Assembly: GCA_023451825.1 (NCBI GenBank)
Contig: JAEXYA010000032.1
Span: 78,299 to 142,298, forward strand
Length of the DNA: 64,000 nucleotides
Origin: Pseudomonadota bacterium
GTDB taxonomy: Bacteria > Pseudomonadota > Alphaproteobacteria > Rhizobiales > Xanthobacteraceae
Direction: 5' to 3'
Positions 35,115 to 43,613 of the stretch are shown here, in pieces. The notes beneath the pieces are model-generated. The model had not been told where the DNA came from and searched no databases. It saw nothing but the letters and a program-made list of their open reading frames with translations. The position numbers and the translations under genes were made by a program. How positions within the stretch are numbered: the first letter of the stretch is position 1; the number at the start of each line of letters is the position of its first letter.

Positions 35115-35151
35115 AAAAACGCCCGCTTCATCTTTGATGAAGCGGGCGTTT
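35115..35151. terminator. Bidirectional terminator after gyrB
   Basis: AAACGCCCGCTTCATC / GATGAAGCGGGCGTTT around a TTT loop. A-tract and T-tract flank it on both sides, so it can stop gyrB and the convergent Bug gene. Confidence 0.88.
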
Positions 35152-35170
35152 CTGTTTGCTGATTGGCGGT

Positions 35171-36151
35171 TTAGTTCGGAATCTTCGCCTTCGCCTTGGT
35201 CACGATGCTCTGCATCCGCGCCGATTCCTTGCCGATAAATGCGCCGAACTCTTCGGGCTTATCGGCAATCACCGTCAGGCCGAGGCCTTCGAGGCGCGAC
35301 TTCACGGTCGGATCATGCAGCGCGTCCACGATGGCCTTGTTGAGTTTCTCGACAATGTCCTTCGGCGTTGCCGCCGGCGCGACGAAACCGTACCAGATGC
35401 CCGCGAGAAGATCCGGCGCACCGGCCTCAGGCGACGACGGGACGTTCGGCAGCTCTTTCTTTCGCTCGGGCGCCGTGACCACGATCGGCTTCAGCGCACC
35501 GCTCTGGGCCTGCTGAACCACATTCGAGAAATTGTCGCAGATCATGTTGACGCGACCGCCAAGCAGATCCTGGATCGCCGGCGCCGGCCCCTGATAGGGG
35601 ATATGCGTGATGTCGATGCCTTCGAGCACCTTCAGCGTTTCGCCGCAAAGATGGCTGGTGCTGCCATTGCCGGCCGACGCGAAAGTCAGCTTGCCCGGCT
35701 CGGCCTTCGCCAGCGCAATCAGCTCTTTGAGATTGTTGGCCTTCACCGAGGGATCGACAACGATCATATTCGGCGTCGAGGCCGCATTGGCGATCGGCGT
35801 GAAGACCTTTGCCGGATCGTAAGCCGGCTTTTCATAGATCCACTGATTGATCGCGAGCACGCCGGTGGTGCCGAGCAGGATCGTATAGCCATCGGCCGGC
35901 GCAGAGGCGACACGCACCGCACCGATCGTGCCATTGGCGCCACCACGATTTTCGATCACGACGGTCACGCCACCGAGCGACTTGGAGATCAACGGCGCCA
36001 GCAATCGCGGAATCGAATCGCTGGTGCTGCCGGCCGGGAACGGCACCACGATGGTGATGGGCTTCTCAGGATAGTTGTTCGCCTGAGCGCCGGCGGCTGC
36101 GAGAGTGAGCGGCGATAGCAGGGCCGCCACAACGAGTGTCTTCAGTTTCAT
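35171..36151 (-). CDS. TTT substrate-binding protein, Bug family
   Basis: The third orphan Bug receptor, 326 residues, with a signal peptide (MKLKTLVVAALLSPLTLAAAGAQA-N). Family marks are YPEKPITIVVPFPAGSTSDSI, GGANGTIGAVRVASAPADGYT and FASAGNGSTSHLCGE. It lies 133 bases downstream of a FAD-dependent monooxygenase gene on the same strand, so it may import that enzyme's aromatic acid substrate. That functional link is inferred from order only. No TctA/TctB is present. Confidence 0.93.
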   Translation of the reverse strand: MKLKTLVVAALLSPLTLAAAGAQANNYPEKPITIVVPFPAGSTSDSIPRLLAPLISKSLGGVTVVIENRGGANGTIGAVRVASAPADGYTILLGTTGVLAINQWIYEKPAYDPAKVFTPIANAASTPNMIVVDPSVKANNLKELIALAKAEPGKLTFASAGNGSTSHLCGETLKVLEGIDITHIPYQGPAPAIQDLLGGRVNMICDNFSNVVQQAQSGALKPIVVTAPERKKELPNVPSSPEAGAPDLLAGIWYGFVAPAATPKDIVEKLNKAIVDALHDPTVKSRLEGLGLTVIADKPEEFGAFIGKESARMQSIVTKAKAKIPN

Positions 36152-36284
36152 CGATCAATCCTTGCTTCGCATTCTGAACATCGCATCGGTTTCGAGAACC
36201 ACGTCCCTGGTGCCGTTCCTCACGCAGTCCTTGTCCAGCCGGCGGTCGCATGCCGCCGATCATCGTCTCAAAAACAATCGGCGA

Positions 36285-37502
36285 TCACTCGGGCGCACCG
36301 ACATGCAGCGCTGCGGCACGATCGAGTGAATCGAGCATCGCAATCCGGCGCAGCAGCGCCCGCCCCTTTTCCGGATCGGCCGCGGCGGCGCGAATATCGT
36401 CGCGGAACCGTGCACGATCGGCCTCGTCCTTCGCTTCGAGATTCTTCTTGTTGCGAATGGTGTCGCCCTGGATCGCCTGCATGGTCACCGTGCGGCGCTG
36501 CAGGTCATAATCCGCAAGGATGCTTTCGCCATCCTTGCCGTTGATCACGGCGCCGAGTTTCGAGGTCAGGTTCAGCGCATCATGGATGCCGCCATTCATG
36601 CCCATGCCGCCAAGCGGATTGTTGATATGGGCGGCATCGCCGGCAAGGAAGGAGCGGCCGTTCTGGAAATTGGCGGCGACCCGCTGATGCACGCGATAAA
36701 GCGTCGTGTGCGTGATCGGAGCATCCACATCGCCCGGCACGACACGACGGATCGACGAGGTAACGTAACCTTCCGACAACGCCTCCTCGTCGGTCATTTC
36801 CGCCGGCACCGGCATCATCACGCGCCATGCGCCGATGATCCGCAGCAGGAAGTGCCAGCGCTCGGGATCGGCGACATAGCTGACGGACGACACGCCCGGG
36901 CGGAGCGCCGTGAAATCGACGGGAGTCGTCATCACCAGGAAGCGTTCGGGCCAGGTGAAGCCTTCGAATTCCATATTCTGGCTGCGACGAACGATGCTGT
37001 TGGCGCCATCAGCGCCGATCAGCCAGTCGCATTCATAGGTCTTCTCTTCGTCGCCGATCGCCGCCGTGAGCGTCACCGTATCGCTGGTCTGCGTGACCGA
37101 TTTCGCTTCGCAACTGAATACGATGGTAAACAGCGGATGGTCTTTCAGGCCCTCGAGAATGATGCGCGTCAGCTTGAACTGCTCGGCCTGCAGGCGGAAC
37201 GGATGCCGCACCAGATCGGAAATCGCGCTGAAATCGAACGTACCGAGGACACCATCGGCCGAGGAGGAATACTGGACAGTCGGCGCCTTGAGCCCCTGTG
37301 CGATCAGCTCCTTCGCGAAGCCGAGATCGTCGAGCATATCGAGGGTCGGGGGATGGAAGGTCGATGCGCGCGACTCGCCGCTCAGCTGCGCATTCTTTTC
37401 CAGCACCAGGACCGGAATGCCCTGCCGCACCAGATCGGCAGCAGCAACCATGCCGACCGGGCCCGCACCGGCAATGATGACCGGATGTTTTTTCGCGCTC
37501 AT
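36285..37502 (-). CDS. FAD-dependent aromatic hydroxylase-type monooxygenase
   Basis: A 405-residue class A flavoprotein monooxygenase. The N-terminal FAD-binding fold is VIIAGAGPVGMVAAADLVRQGIPVLVLEKN, the DG motif is CDWLIGADGANSIVRR, and the GD motif is GRSFLAGDAAHINNPLGGMGMNGGIHDALNL. These enzymes hydroxylate phenols and related aromatics with NAD(P)H and O2. The ATG at 37502 precedes the FAD fold directly; a longer frame from 37559 is not supported. The divergent LysR regulator gene 37684-38634 likely controls it in response to its substrate. Confidence 0.9.
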   Translation of the reverse strand: MSAKKHPVIIAGAGPVGMVAAADLVRQGIPVLVLEKNAQLSGESRASTFHPPTLDMLDDLGFAKELIAQGLKAPTVQYSSSADGVLGTFDFSAISDLVRHPFRLQAEQFKLTRIILEGLKDHPLFTIVFSCEAKSVTQTSDTVTLTAAIGDEEKTYECDWLIGADGANSIVRRSQNMEFEGFTWPERFLVMTTPVDFTALRPGVSSVSYVADPERWHFLLRIIGAWRVMMPVPAEMTDEEALSEGYVTSSIRRVVPGDVDAPITHTTLYRVHQRVAANFQNGRSFLAGDAAHINNPLGGMGMNGGIHDALNLTSKLGAVINGKDGESILADYDLQRRTVTMQAIQGDTIRNKKNLEAKDEADRARFRDDIRAAAADPEKGRALLRRIAMLDSLDRAAALHVGAPE

Positions 37503-37618
37503 ACGTCCACAACCTCTATTCGTGATCGGTCGCCGCCAGTGCGGCGCAGCCGGATCCATCAGTCGAAGAGCGGAGAAAGGTCCGCTTCATTGCTGACTTT
37601 CATCATGCGGCGAAGGTA

Positions 37619-37643
37619 TTTGCCTTGCGCTTAGGCATGCAAA
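37619..37643. promoter_or_regulatory. LysR-type operator candidate
   Basis: TTTGC / GCAAA arms with an inner TGCC-N9-GGCA palindrome (37621-37637) lie in the 181-base spacer between the monooxygenase and its divergent LysR regulator. The symmetry fits the T-N11-A type of LysR-bound sites. Confidence 0.5.
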
Positions 37644-37683
37644 CAATTTAATCTGCGGACATCTTGCGTTTTTGGAATGAACT

Positions 37684-38634
37684 ATGCGCCGGAGAATTCC
37701 CAGCCTGGGCGCGCTGATGGCGTTTAGCGCGGCCGCCAAACACCTCAGCGTCACCCGCGCCGCCAGCGAGCTGGCATTGACCGAGAGTGCCGTATCGCGC
37801 CAGATCGCGCAGCTCGAGACCCAACTCGGCGTCAAGCTCTTCCATCGCATCAAGAAGCGCATCACGCTGACGCGCGCCGGCGAGGCCTACAGCACCCGCG
37901 TGGCGCAGACGATCGAGCGGATCGAACGCGATGCGCTGGAAATCATGGGCTATGAGGCTGACGGCACGGTCCTGGATGTCGCCGCCCTGCCCACCGTTGG
38001 CACCCAGTGGCTCATTCCGCGTTTGCCGGATTTCTACGCGCGCCATCCCGGCGTGGCCGTCAATGTCAGCGCGCGCAATACGCGCTTCTTCTTCAGCGAG
38101 ACCGCTCTCGATGGCGCGCTGTATTTCGGCCAACCGGACTGGCCCGGTACCCAGGCAGACTACCTGTTCGATGAAATACTGCTGCCGGTGGGCTCGCCCA
38201 CTTTGATCGGCAAGCGTGGCGTATTGCCTCCGCGTGAGGTCGCTGAACTTCGCTTGCTGCATCTGGTGACGCGGCCAGACGCTTGGCGACGCTGGTTCGA
38301 TGCGGCGGAATTGGAAGGCACGAATGTGATCCGCGGGCCGCGCTTTGACATTCAATCGACGCTCATCAGCGCTGCAAGCTCCGGTCTGGGTGTCGCCCTA
38401 CTGCCGGAATTCCTGATCACCGATCAGTTGAGATCAGGGAAGTTGCGCGTCTTGTCGAGTCTGACGCTTAAAAGCGTCGGCTCATATTATTTCGCATCGC
38501 CGGAAGAGAAGGCTGGAAATCCGCTCCTGATGGCATTCCGGACATGGCTCCTGTCGCAGGCCAAGGGATCGGCACCTTCAGAACGGCCTTCCAATGACGA
38601 GAGCGACGCTTTCCAGCGCCGCCCTCCAACTTAA
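37684..38634 (+). CDS. LysR family transcriptional regulator
   Basis: A 316-residue regulator with the N-terminal winged HTH (IPSLGALMAFSAAAKHLSVTRAASELALTESAVSRQIAQLE) and a periplasmic-binding-like effector domain. The N-terminal arrangement resembles the GcvA-like branch. It is divergently transcribed from the FAD monooxygenase gene, the usual layout for a LysR regulator and its target. The effector is unknown but is probably the monooxygenase substrate. Confidence 0.93.
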   Translation: MRRRIPSLGALMAFSAAAKHLSVTRAASELALTESAVSRQIAQLETQLGVKLFHRIKKRITLTRAGEAYSTRVAQTIERIERDALEIMGYEADGTVLDVAALPTVGTQWLIPRLPDFYARHPGVAVNVSARNTRFFFSETALDGALYFGQPDWPGTQADYLFDEILLPVGSPTLIGKRGVLPPREVAELRLLHLVTRPDAWRRWFDAAELEGTNVIRGPRFDIQSTLISAASSGLGVALLPEFLITDQLRSGKLRVLSSLTLKSVGSYYFASPEEKAGNPLLMAFRTWLLSQAKGSAPSERPSNDESDAFQRRPPT

Positions 38635-38656
38635 ACGCCGAGCAACGCGGCTGGAT

Positions 38657-39889
38657 TTACTTCTTGACCAGCGGGCAACGCGACGCCGCTAGCGGCTGGA
38701 ATGCCTGATCTGCCGGAATCGTCGCGAGCAGCTTGTAATAGTCCCACGGCGCCTTCGATTCAGCAGGCTTCTTCACCTCGAACAGATACATGTCGTGCAC
38801 CATGCGGCCGTCTTCGCGAATCTTACCGTTCTTGTAGAACACGTCATCGATCGGCAGTTCGCGCATCTTCTTCATCACCTCGTCTGTGCTGTCCGTGCCG
38901 GCGGCCTGAACGGCCTTCAGATAATGAAGCACCGACGAATAAGTGCCGGTCTGCAGCATGTTCGGCATTGCATTGACCTTGTCGTAGAAGCGCTTCGACC
39001 ACTTCCGCGTCTCGTCATTCATGTCCCAATAGGAGGCTTCGGTGACCGTCAGCCCCTGCGCTTCCTTCAATCCGAGACCGTGAACGTCATTGATGAACCC
39101 AGCCAGCGCCGACAGTTTCTGACCACCCGACGTTAGACCGAACTCGGCAGCCTGCTTGATCGAGTTGATGGTGTCGCCGCCCGCATTGGCGAGCGCCACG
39201 ACCTTGGCCTTGGACGACTGCGCCTGCAGCAGAACCGAGGCGAAATCCGCCGTACCGACCGGATGTTTGGTGGAGCCGAGCACCTTGCCGCCCGCCGCCT
39301 TGACGACGTCACCGGTATCCTTTTCGAGACTGGCGCCGAATGCGTAATCGGCCGTCACGAAGTACCAGGTGTCGAAACCCTGGCTGACGAGCGCCTTGCC
39401 GGTGCTGTTGGCGATCGCAAATGAATCATAGGCCCAATGCACCACATAGGGGCCGCACACCTCGTTCGTGATCCGGGTCGAGCCCGGCGAACTGAGCGTG
39501 ATGATCTTCTTCTTCTCCTTGGCGATCTCCAGAACCGCCAGGGCCGGCGACGAGGAAGCCACGTCGAGAATGGCATCGACCTTGTCGGTGTCGAACCATT
39601 TGCGCGCGGTGGTGGCGGCGATGTCCGGCTTGTTCTGGTGATCGGCGAACACGACCTCGATCGGCATGCCCAGCACCTTGCCGCCGAAATCCTCGACAGC
39701 CATCTGCGCAGCAGTCACTGCGCCCTTGCCGGTAATGTCGGCATAGACACCGGACATATCCTCGATCACGCCGACGCGGACAACGCCGTCCGAGATCTGC
39801 GCGGTCTGTGCATGGGCCGACGCCGTGCAAAGGAACACGCTGGCGACTGCGGTGAGCAGTCGATGTGGTCTGAAGTCAATCTGCGTCAT
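38657..39889 (-). CDS. ABC transporter substrate-binding protein (branched-chain amino-acid type)
   Basis: A 410-residue periplasmic binding protein of the LivK/Peripla_BP_6 family with a signal peptide (residues 5-30, ending AHA-Q). The family pattern is VVRVGVIEDMSGVYADITGKGAVTAAQMAVEDFGGKVLG and later WYFVTADYAFGASLEKDTGDVVKAAGGKVLGSTKHP. The ATG at 39889 has AAGGGGGAAAC just upstream. LivHMGF partners are absent. It is the last gene of the minus-strand HMG-CoA reductase cluster, so its ligand is likely the acid degraded there, though such receptors also serve aromatic acids. Confidence 0.92.
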   Translation of the reverse strand: MTQIDFRPHRLLTAVASVFLCTASAHAQTAQISDGVVRVGVIEDMSGVYADITGKGAVTAAQMAVEDFGGKVLGMPIEVVFADHQNKPDIAATTARKWFDTDKVDAILDVASSSPALAVLEIAKEKKKIITLSSPGSTRITNEVCGPYVVHWAYDSFAIANSTGKALVSQGFDTWYFVTADYAFGASLEKDTGDVVKAAGGKVLGSTKHPVGTADFASVLLQAQSSKAKVVALANAGGDTINSIKQAAEFGLTSGGQKLSALAGFINDVHGLGLKEAQGLTVTEASYWDMNDETRKWSKRFYDKVNAMPNMLQTGTYSSVLHYLKAVQAAGTDSTDEVMKKMRELPIDDVFYKNGKIREDGRMVHDMYLFEVKKPAESKAPWDYYKLLATIPADQAFQPLAASRCPLVKK

Positions 39890-39939
39890 GTTTCCCCCTT
39901 CCGCGCACCGATTGTCTCGATGCGGCTGTTGCGATGTCG

Positions 39940-40695
39940 TCATTTTCCGCTTCTGTTCGCGAAGGCGGCGAGGCCACGCTTGGCGTCTTCACTCGTGAAA
40001 GTCCGCTGGCCGAGCGCCGCTTCCTTGTGAAAGGCATCCGCCAGCGGCAGATCCTGCAGCGTCAACGCGGCTTCCTTGATGGTCTGGATCGCCGTCGGGC
40101 TCAGTGCTGCAATCTTGTTCGCGAGTTCGAACGCAACGGGTTCGACCTGGTCAGCCTCGACAACGCGGTTGATGACGCCCTTGGCGTGCAGATCATCGGC
40201 AGAAAAACGCTCGGCGGTCAGCATGATTTCCATGGCATGGGCGTAGCCGATCTGGCGGACCAATCGCACCAGCGTGCCGCCAGCCGGCACGAAGCCATGC
40301 TTGGGCTCAGGTAGCTGGAAGACGGCATTGCGGGCAGCGACGCGGATGTCGGTGGCGAGCATGATCTCGAAACCACCACCCATGCACATGCCCTTGATGG
40401 CGCAGACCACAGGCTTGTAGAAGCCCGGAAACTTGATATGCGCCGGGTCCCAGGCAGAGATATCCATCCTGTCGGAAGCCAGTGCCGGAATCGATTCCAT
40501 CAGATCCGCGCCGACGCAGAAGGCACGATCGCCCGCGCCGGCCAGGACGACAGCGCGCACTGCGTCATCATCCTTGATCTCGTGAAAGGCACGACCAAGG
40601 TCGTCATACATCGCCAGCGTCAGCGCATTCATCTTGTCCGGACGATTGATGCGAACAATGGCGACATGGCCGTCTTTGCTGAAATCAATCGCCAT
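39940..40695 (-). CDS. Enoyl-CoA hydratase/isomerase family protein
   Basis: A 251-residue crotonase-fold protein. The oxyanion-hole segment DRAFCVGADL and the helical segment IKGMCMGGGFEIMLATDIRVAARNAVFQLPEPKHGFVPAGG are typical; the second catalytic Glu sits in QLPEPKHGF. The start codon overlaps the stop of the CoA-transferase gene by one base (TGATG), so the two are co-translated. Hydratase and isomerase specificity cannot be told apart from sequence. In this context a 3-methylglutaconyl-CoA-type hydration/dehydration is a hypothesis. Confidence 0.9.
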   Translation of the reverse strand: MAIDFSKDGHVAIVRINRPDKMNALTLAMYDDLGRAFHEIKDDDAVRAVVLAGAGDRAFCVGADLMESIPALASDRMDISAWDPAHIKFPGFYKPVVCAIKGMCMGGGFEIMLATDIRVAARNAVFQLPEPKHGFVPAGGTLVRLVRQIGYAHAMEIMLTAERFSADDLHAKGVINRVVEADQVEPVAFELANKIAALSPTAIQTIKEAALTLQDLPLADAFHKEAALGQRTFTSEDAKRGLAAFANRSGK

Positions 40696-41933
40696 CAGAT
40701 CGCTCCCGCTGCCTTGAGGCGCTCGAGCTCATCAGGTGTCACGCCGATCAGCGATGCCAGGACTTCCGCATTGTGCTCACCGGGCGATGGCGCCTTCTCG
40801 AAACGCGACTGATCGGTGGCGGAGAGCTTGATCGGCAGGCCGAACATGCCGATCAGCTTGCCGGCCACCGGCACATTGACGATCATGTTGCGGGCGGCGA
40901 TATGCGGGTCCTCCACCACTTCGGGAATCGTCTTGATGGCACTGAGCGGCACCTGATCTCCGGCCATCTCTTCCAGCTCGGCCTTGGTGTAGTTGCTGAA
41001 CCAGCGTTCCAGCAGCGGCTTCACCTTGGTCTCGGCGACCACCGGATCGAACCGTTTCTCCATCGTGTCGATGGCGGGATCGCGCGCCATTTCCGGCTCG
41101 CCGAACAGCGCACAGGTGATGGCCCAGAACTTATCGGTGTAGCCGCCGAAGAACACATAGCCGTCCTTGCAGCTGAACTGGCCATAGGGACGCACGAAGG
41201 GATGGTCATTGCCGAGCGGCGACGCGACTTCCTTCTCGACGGTGTAGCGCACCACCGCATTCTCGGTGAGAGTCAGCACCGAATCCTGCTGCGAGACATC
41301 GACCACCTGGCCTTTGCCGTTGCGCTCTGCCTCGCGAAGCGCCGCCAGCGTGCCGATGGCCGCATAGAGCGACGCAGCAAGATCACCAATAATCGTGCCG
41401 ACCCGCACCGGCGGGAGATCGGGATAGCCATTCATCGACCAGAGGCCGCCGACGGCTTGCCCCGTATTGTCATAGGCCGGGCGCGACGAATTGGGGCCGG
41501 TGCGGCCAAAGCCGCTGATCGCGGTGTAGACAAGTTTTGGATTGATCTCGCGCAGGGTCTCATAGCTAAGGCCGAGCTTGTCCATTGTGCCCGGTCGGAA
41601 ATTCTCGACGAGGATATCGGCCTTGGCGACCAAATTCTTCAACAGCGCCTTGCCGTCCTCGGACTTCAGATTGAGCGTGATGCCGCGCTTATTGCGGTTG
41701 AACTGAGTGAAAAAGGCGCTGAATTGATCGTCACCGGCGCCGACGAAAGGCGGAAAGGTGCGCGCATAATCGGGATCGCCGGGATGTTCAACCTTGATGA
41801 CGGTGGCGCCGAGATCGGCAAAAAGCATCGAACAGAACGGACCGGCGACCACACGGGTGATATCGAGAACGGTCACGCCCTGCAGCGGACCATTGCGCTC
41901 ACCGAGCCCCTTGGTGTCATTCTTGGCGTTCAA
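40695..41933 (-). CDS. Class III CoA-transferase (CaiB/BaiF family)
   Basis: A 412-residue family III CoA-transferase. The N-terminal segment LQGVTVLDITRVVAGPFCSMLFADLGATVIKVEHPGDPDYART is diagnostic, and the conserved aspartate region (ASLYAAIGTLAALREAERNGKGQVVDVSQQDS) is present. The start is the TTG at 41933, preceded by GGAGG at good spacing; the longer frame to 42404 is not family-like. Members move CoA between carboxylates; human SUGCT of this family accepts glutarate and 3-hydroxy-3-methylglutarate, which fits the neighbouring HMG-CoA reductase. Confidence 0.9.
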   Translation of the reverse strand: MNAKNDTKGLGERNGPLQGVTVLDITRVVAGPFCSMLFADLGATVIKVEHPGDPDYARTFPPFVGAGDDQFSAFFTQFNRNKRGITLNLKSEDGKALLKNLVAKADILVENFRPGTMDKLGLSYETLREINPKLVYTAISGFGRTGPNSSRPAYDNTGQAVGGLWSMNGYPDLPPVRVGTIIGDLAASLYAAIGTLAALREAERNGKGQVVDVSQQDSVLTLTENAVVRYTVEKEVASPLGNDHPFVRPYGQFSCKDGYVFFGGYTDKFWAITCALFGEPEMARDPAIDTMEKRFDPVVAETKVKPLLERWFSNYTKAELEEMAGDQVPLSAIKTIPEVVEDPHIAARNMIVNVPVAGKLIGMFGLPIKLSATDQSRFEKAPSPGEHNAEVLASLIGVTPDELERLKAAGAI

Positions 41934-42037
41934 ATTGGCCTCCCAGTTTCGTGTCCCTCGCCAGCATTGATGGCGAGGGGTCATTGTTGTCCAAGAGCAC
42001 GCGTGAGAACAGATATCTTCGCGCGTTGCCGCTGCCC

Positions 42038-43348
42038 TTATCCGCGCAGCTGCTCGAGCACTTCCTTGGCGCGATCGACGCGGACGTCGTGATTGGCCGC
42101 GAGCGCAGCAGCAACCTTTTCGATTTCGTCTCCGCTCGCACCGGCAACGATGGCGATATTGCGCGCATGAAGCGCCATATGCCCCTTCTGGATGCCTTCG
42201 GTGGCCAACGCTCGCAACGCGCCCATGTTCTGCGCCAGACCGACGGCGACGGTGACTTCCGCCAGTTCCTGCGCGCTCTTGACGCCCAGGATCTTCAGCG
42301 CGGCCTGCGCTGCGGGATGCGTCTTGGTCGCGCCGCCGACGAGGCCAAGCGCCATCGGCATTTCGATCGTGCCGACAAGATTGCCCTTGGTGTCGATCTC
42401 CCAATTGGTCAGCGAAGTGTAGCGACCGGAGCGCGAGGCCCAGACATGGGCGCCCGCTTCGATGGCGCGCCAGTCATTGCCGGTCGCAACCACGATGGGG
42501 TCGATGCCGTTCATGATGCCCTTATTATGCGTCGCAGCACGATAGGGATCGACGATCGCGAAAGCGCACGCCTCGACGACACCCTGCGCGATGCGTTCAC
42601 CGGCATATTCCTCGGTCTTCAAAGCTTCCGGCGTCACCGACACGGTGGCGCGGGCGAGCCGGAGATCGGCATAATTGGACAGAATGCGCAGGCGCACGGT
42701 GCCGCCGGTGATCTTTTCGATCAGCGGCGCAACGGTTTCCGCCATCGTATTGACGGTGTTGGCGCCCATGGCATCGCGCACGTCGACGATGAGATGCACC
42801 GCCATCATCGGGCCGACCGGCGTGGTCTCGAATACATGCACCTCGACATCGCGGCAGCCGCCGCCGAGCGAGATCAGCACCTTGTCCTTGGCGTTGGCGG
42901 CCTGGATGATTTCGTCCCGCGCGCGCAACACGCGCGCACGCGCGCCGTGCACATCGGTCACGCCCAGCACCTGCACCTGGGCGCGCATGATCGGCGCCGA
43001 GCTCGATGTCTGGAAGCCGCCGCACTTACGGACGATGCGTGCCATATAGGACGCAGCCGCCACCACTGACGGCTCTTCGACGGCCATCGGAATCAGATAG
43101 TCGCGACCATTGATGGTGAAATTGGTGGCGATGCCGACCGGCAATTCGAACGTGCCGATGACGTTCTCGATCATGCCATTGGCAAGCTCGATGGGCAGCG
43201 TCCCGGGACTGAAGGCCGATCGCTCGTTGTCGCCGCGCGACGTTGCATCGATCACCTTGCCGAGCCGTTCGGCCGGCGAAAGGTTACGCAGGTTTTCCAG
43301 ACGCGAATTGATAGTCTCGGACGGATTGTCCGAAGTCGTAACGGCCAT
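42038..43348 (-). CDS. mvaA: Degradative (class II) hydroxymethylglutaryl-CoA reductase
   Basis: A 436-residue bacterial class II HMG-CoA reductase, which in Pseudomonas mevalonii oxidises mevalonate plus CoA to HMG-CoA with NAD. The class II marks are ENVIGTFELPVGIATNFTINGRDYLIPMAVEEPSVVAAAS (substrate-site Glu), DAMGANTVNTMAE, THNKGIMNGIDPIVVATGNDWRAIEAGAH (catalytic Lys and Asp) and GGATKTHPAAQAAL with a later catalytic His (KGHMALHARNIA). The ATG at 43348 has GGAGGCG upstream. First gene of a minus-strand cluster and divergent from a MocR regulator. No HMG-CoA lyase is adjacent. Confidence 0.95.
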   Translation of the reverse strand: MAVTTSDNPSETINSRLENLRNLSPAERLGKVIDATSRGDNERSAFSPGTLPIELANGMIENVIGTFELPVGIATNFTINGRDYLIPMAVEEPSVVAAASYMARIVRKCGGFQTSSSAPIMRAQVQVLGVTDVHGARARVLRARDEIIQAANAKDKVLISLGGGCRDVEVHVFETTPVGPMMAVHLIVDVRDAMGANTVNTMAETVAPLIEKITGGTVRLRILSNYADLRLARATVSVTPEALKTEEYAGERIAQGVVEACAFAIVDPYRAATHNKGIMNGIDPIVVATGNDWRAIEAGAHVWASRSGRYTSLTNWEIDTKGNLVGTIEMPMALGLVGGATKTHPAAQAALKILGVKSAQELAEVTVAVGLAQNMGALRALATEGIQKGHMALHARNIAIVAGASGDEIEKVAAALAANHDVRVDRAKEVLEQLRG

Positions 43349-43440
43349 TACGGCGCCTCCCATGCACAGGGCTTCTGTTGGGCGCAGTTAGGCACTGAGA
43401 CGGCATGCCCGGAAGAGACAGTTTTCAAATATTGTCATGT

Positions 43441-43612
43441 ACTGTACCCATGAACGGATGACGCCTGCTCCGGTGTTGCAGATCGATAAGCACCGTGCAG
43501 CGCAGCATTTTCGCTCGCGACCCAAAGATGGCGCATCCACCGCGCTCAATCTCGAATGGCAAAAGAGGGTACGATTTTGATCCACCGTTCGGCACTGTAC
43601 CCGGAGGTACAG
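43441..43612. promoter_or_regulatory. MocR-type operator sites between mvaA and its regulator
   Basis: ACTGTACCC occurs at 43441-43449 and again at 43594-43602 in direct orientation. The second copy forms a perfect palindrome, CTGTACC / GGTACAG (43595-43612), whose right arm contains the GGAGGT ribosome-binding site of the regulator gene. MocR-type regulators typically bind direct repeats, so autoregulation is likely. Confidence 0.6.
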
Positions 43613-43613
43613 C

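Noticed and set aside
40773..42092. A 439-residue plus-strand frame opposite the CoA-transferase
   Set aside because: It is rich in Arg/His/Gly with no motif and opposes a well-supported gene.
42038..43348. A biosynthetic (class I) HMG-CoA reductase
   Set aside because: The motifs and length match the bacterial class II enzyme, and no other mevalonate-pathway gene is near.
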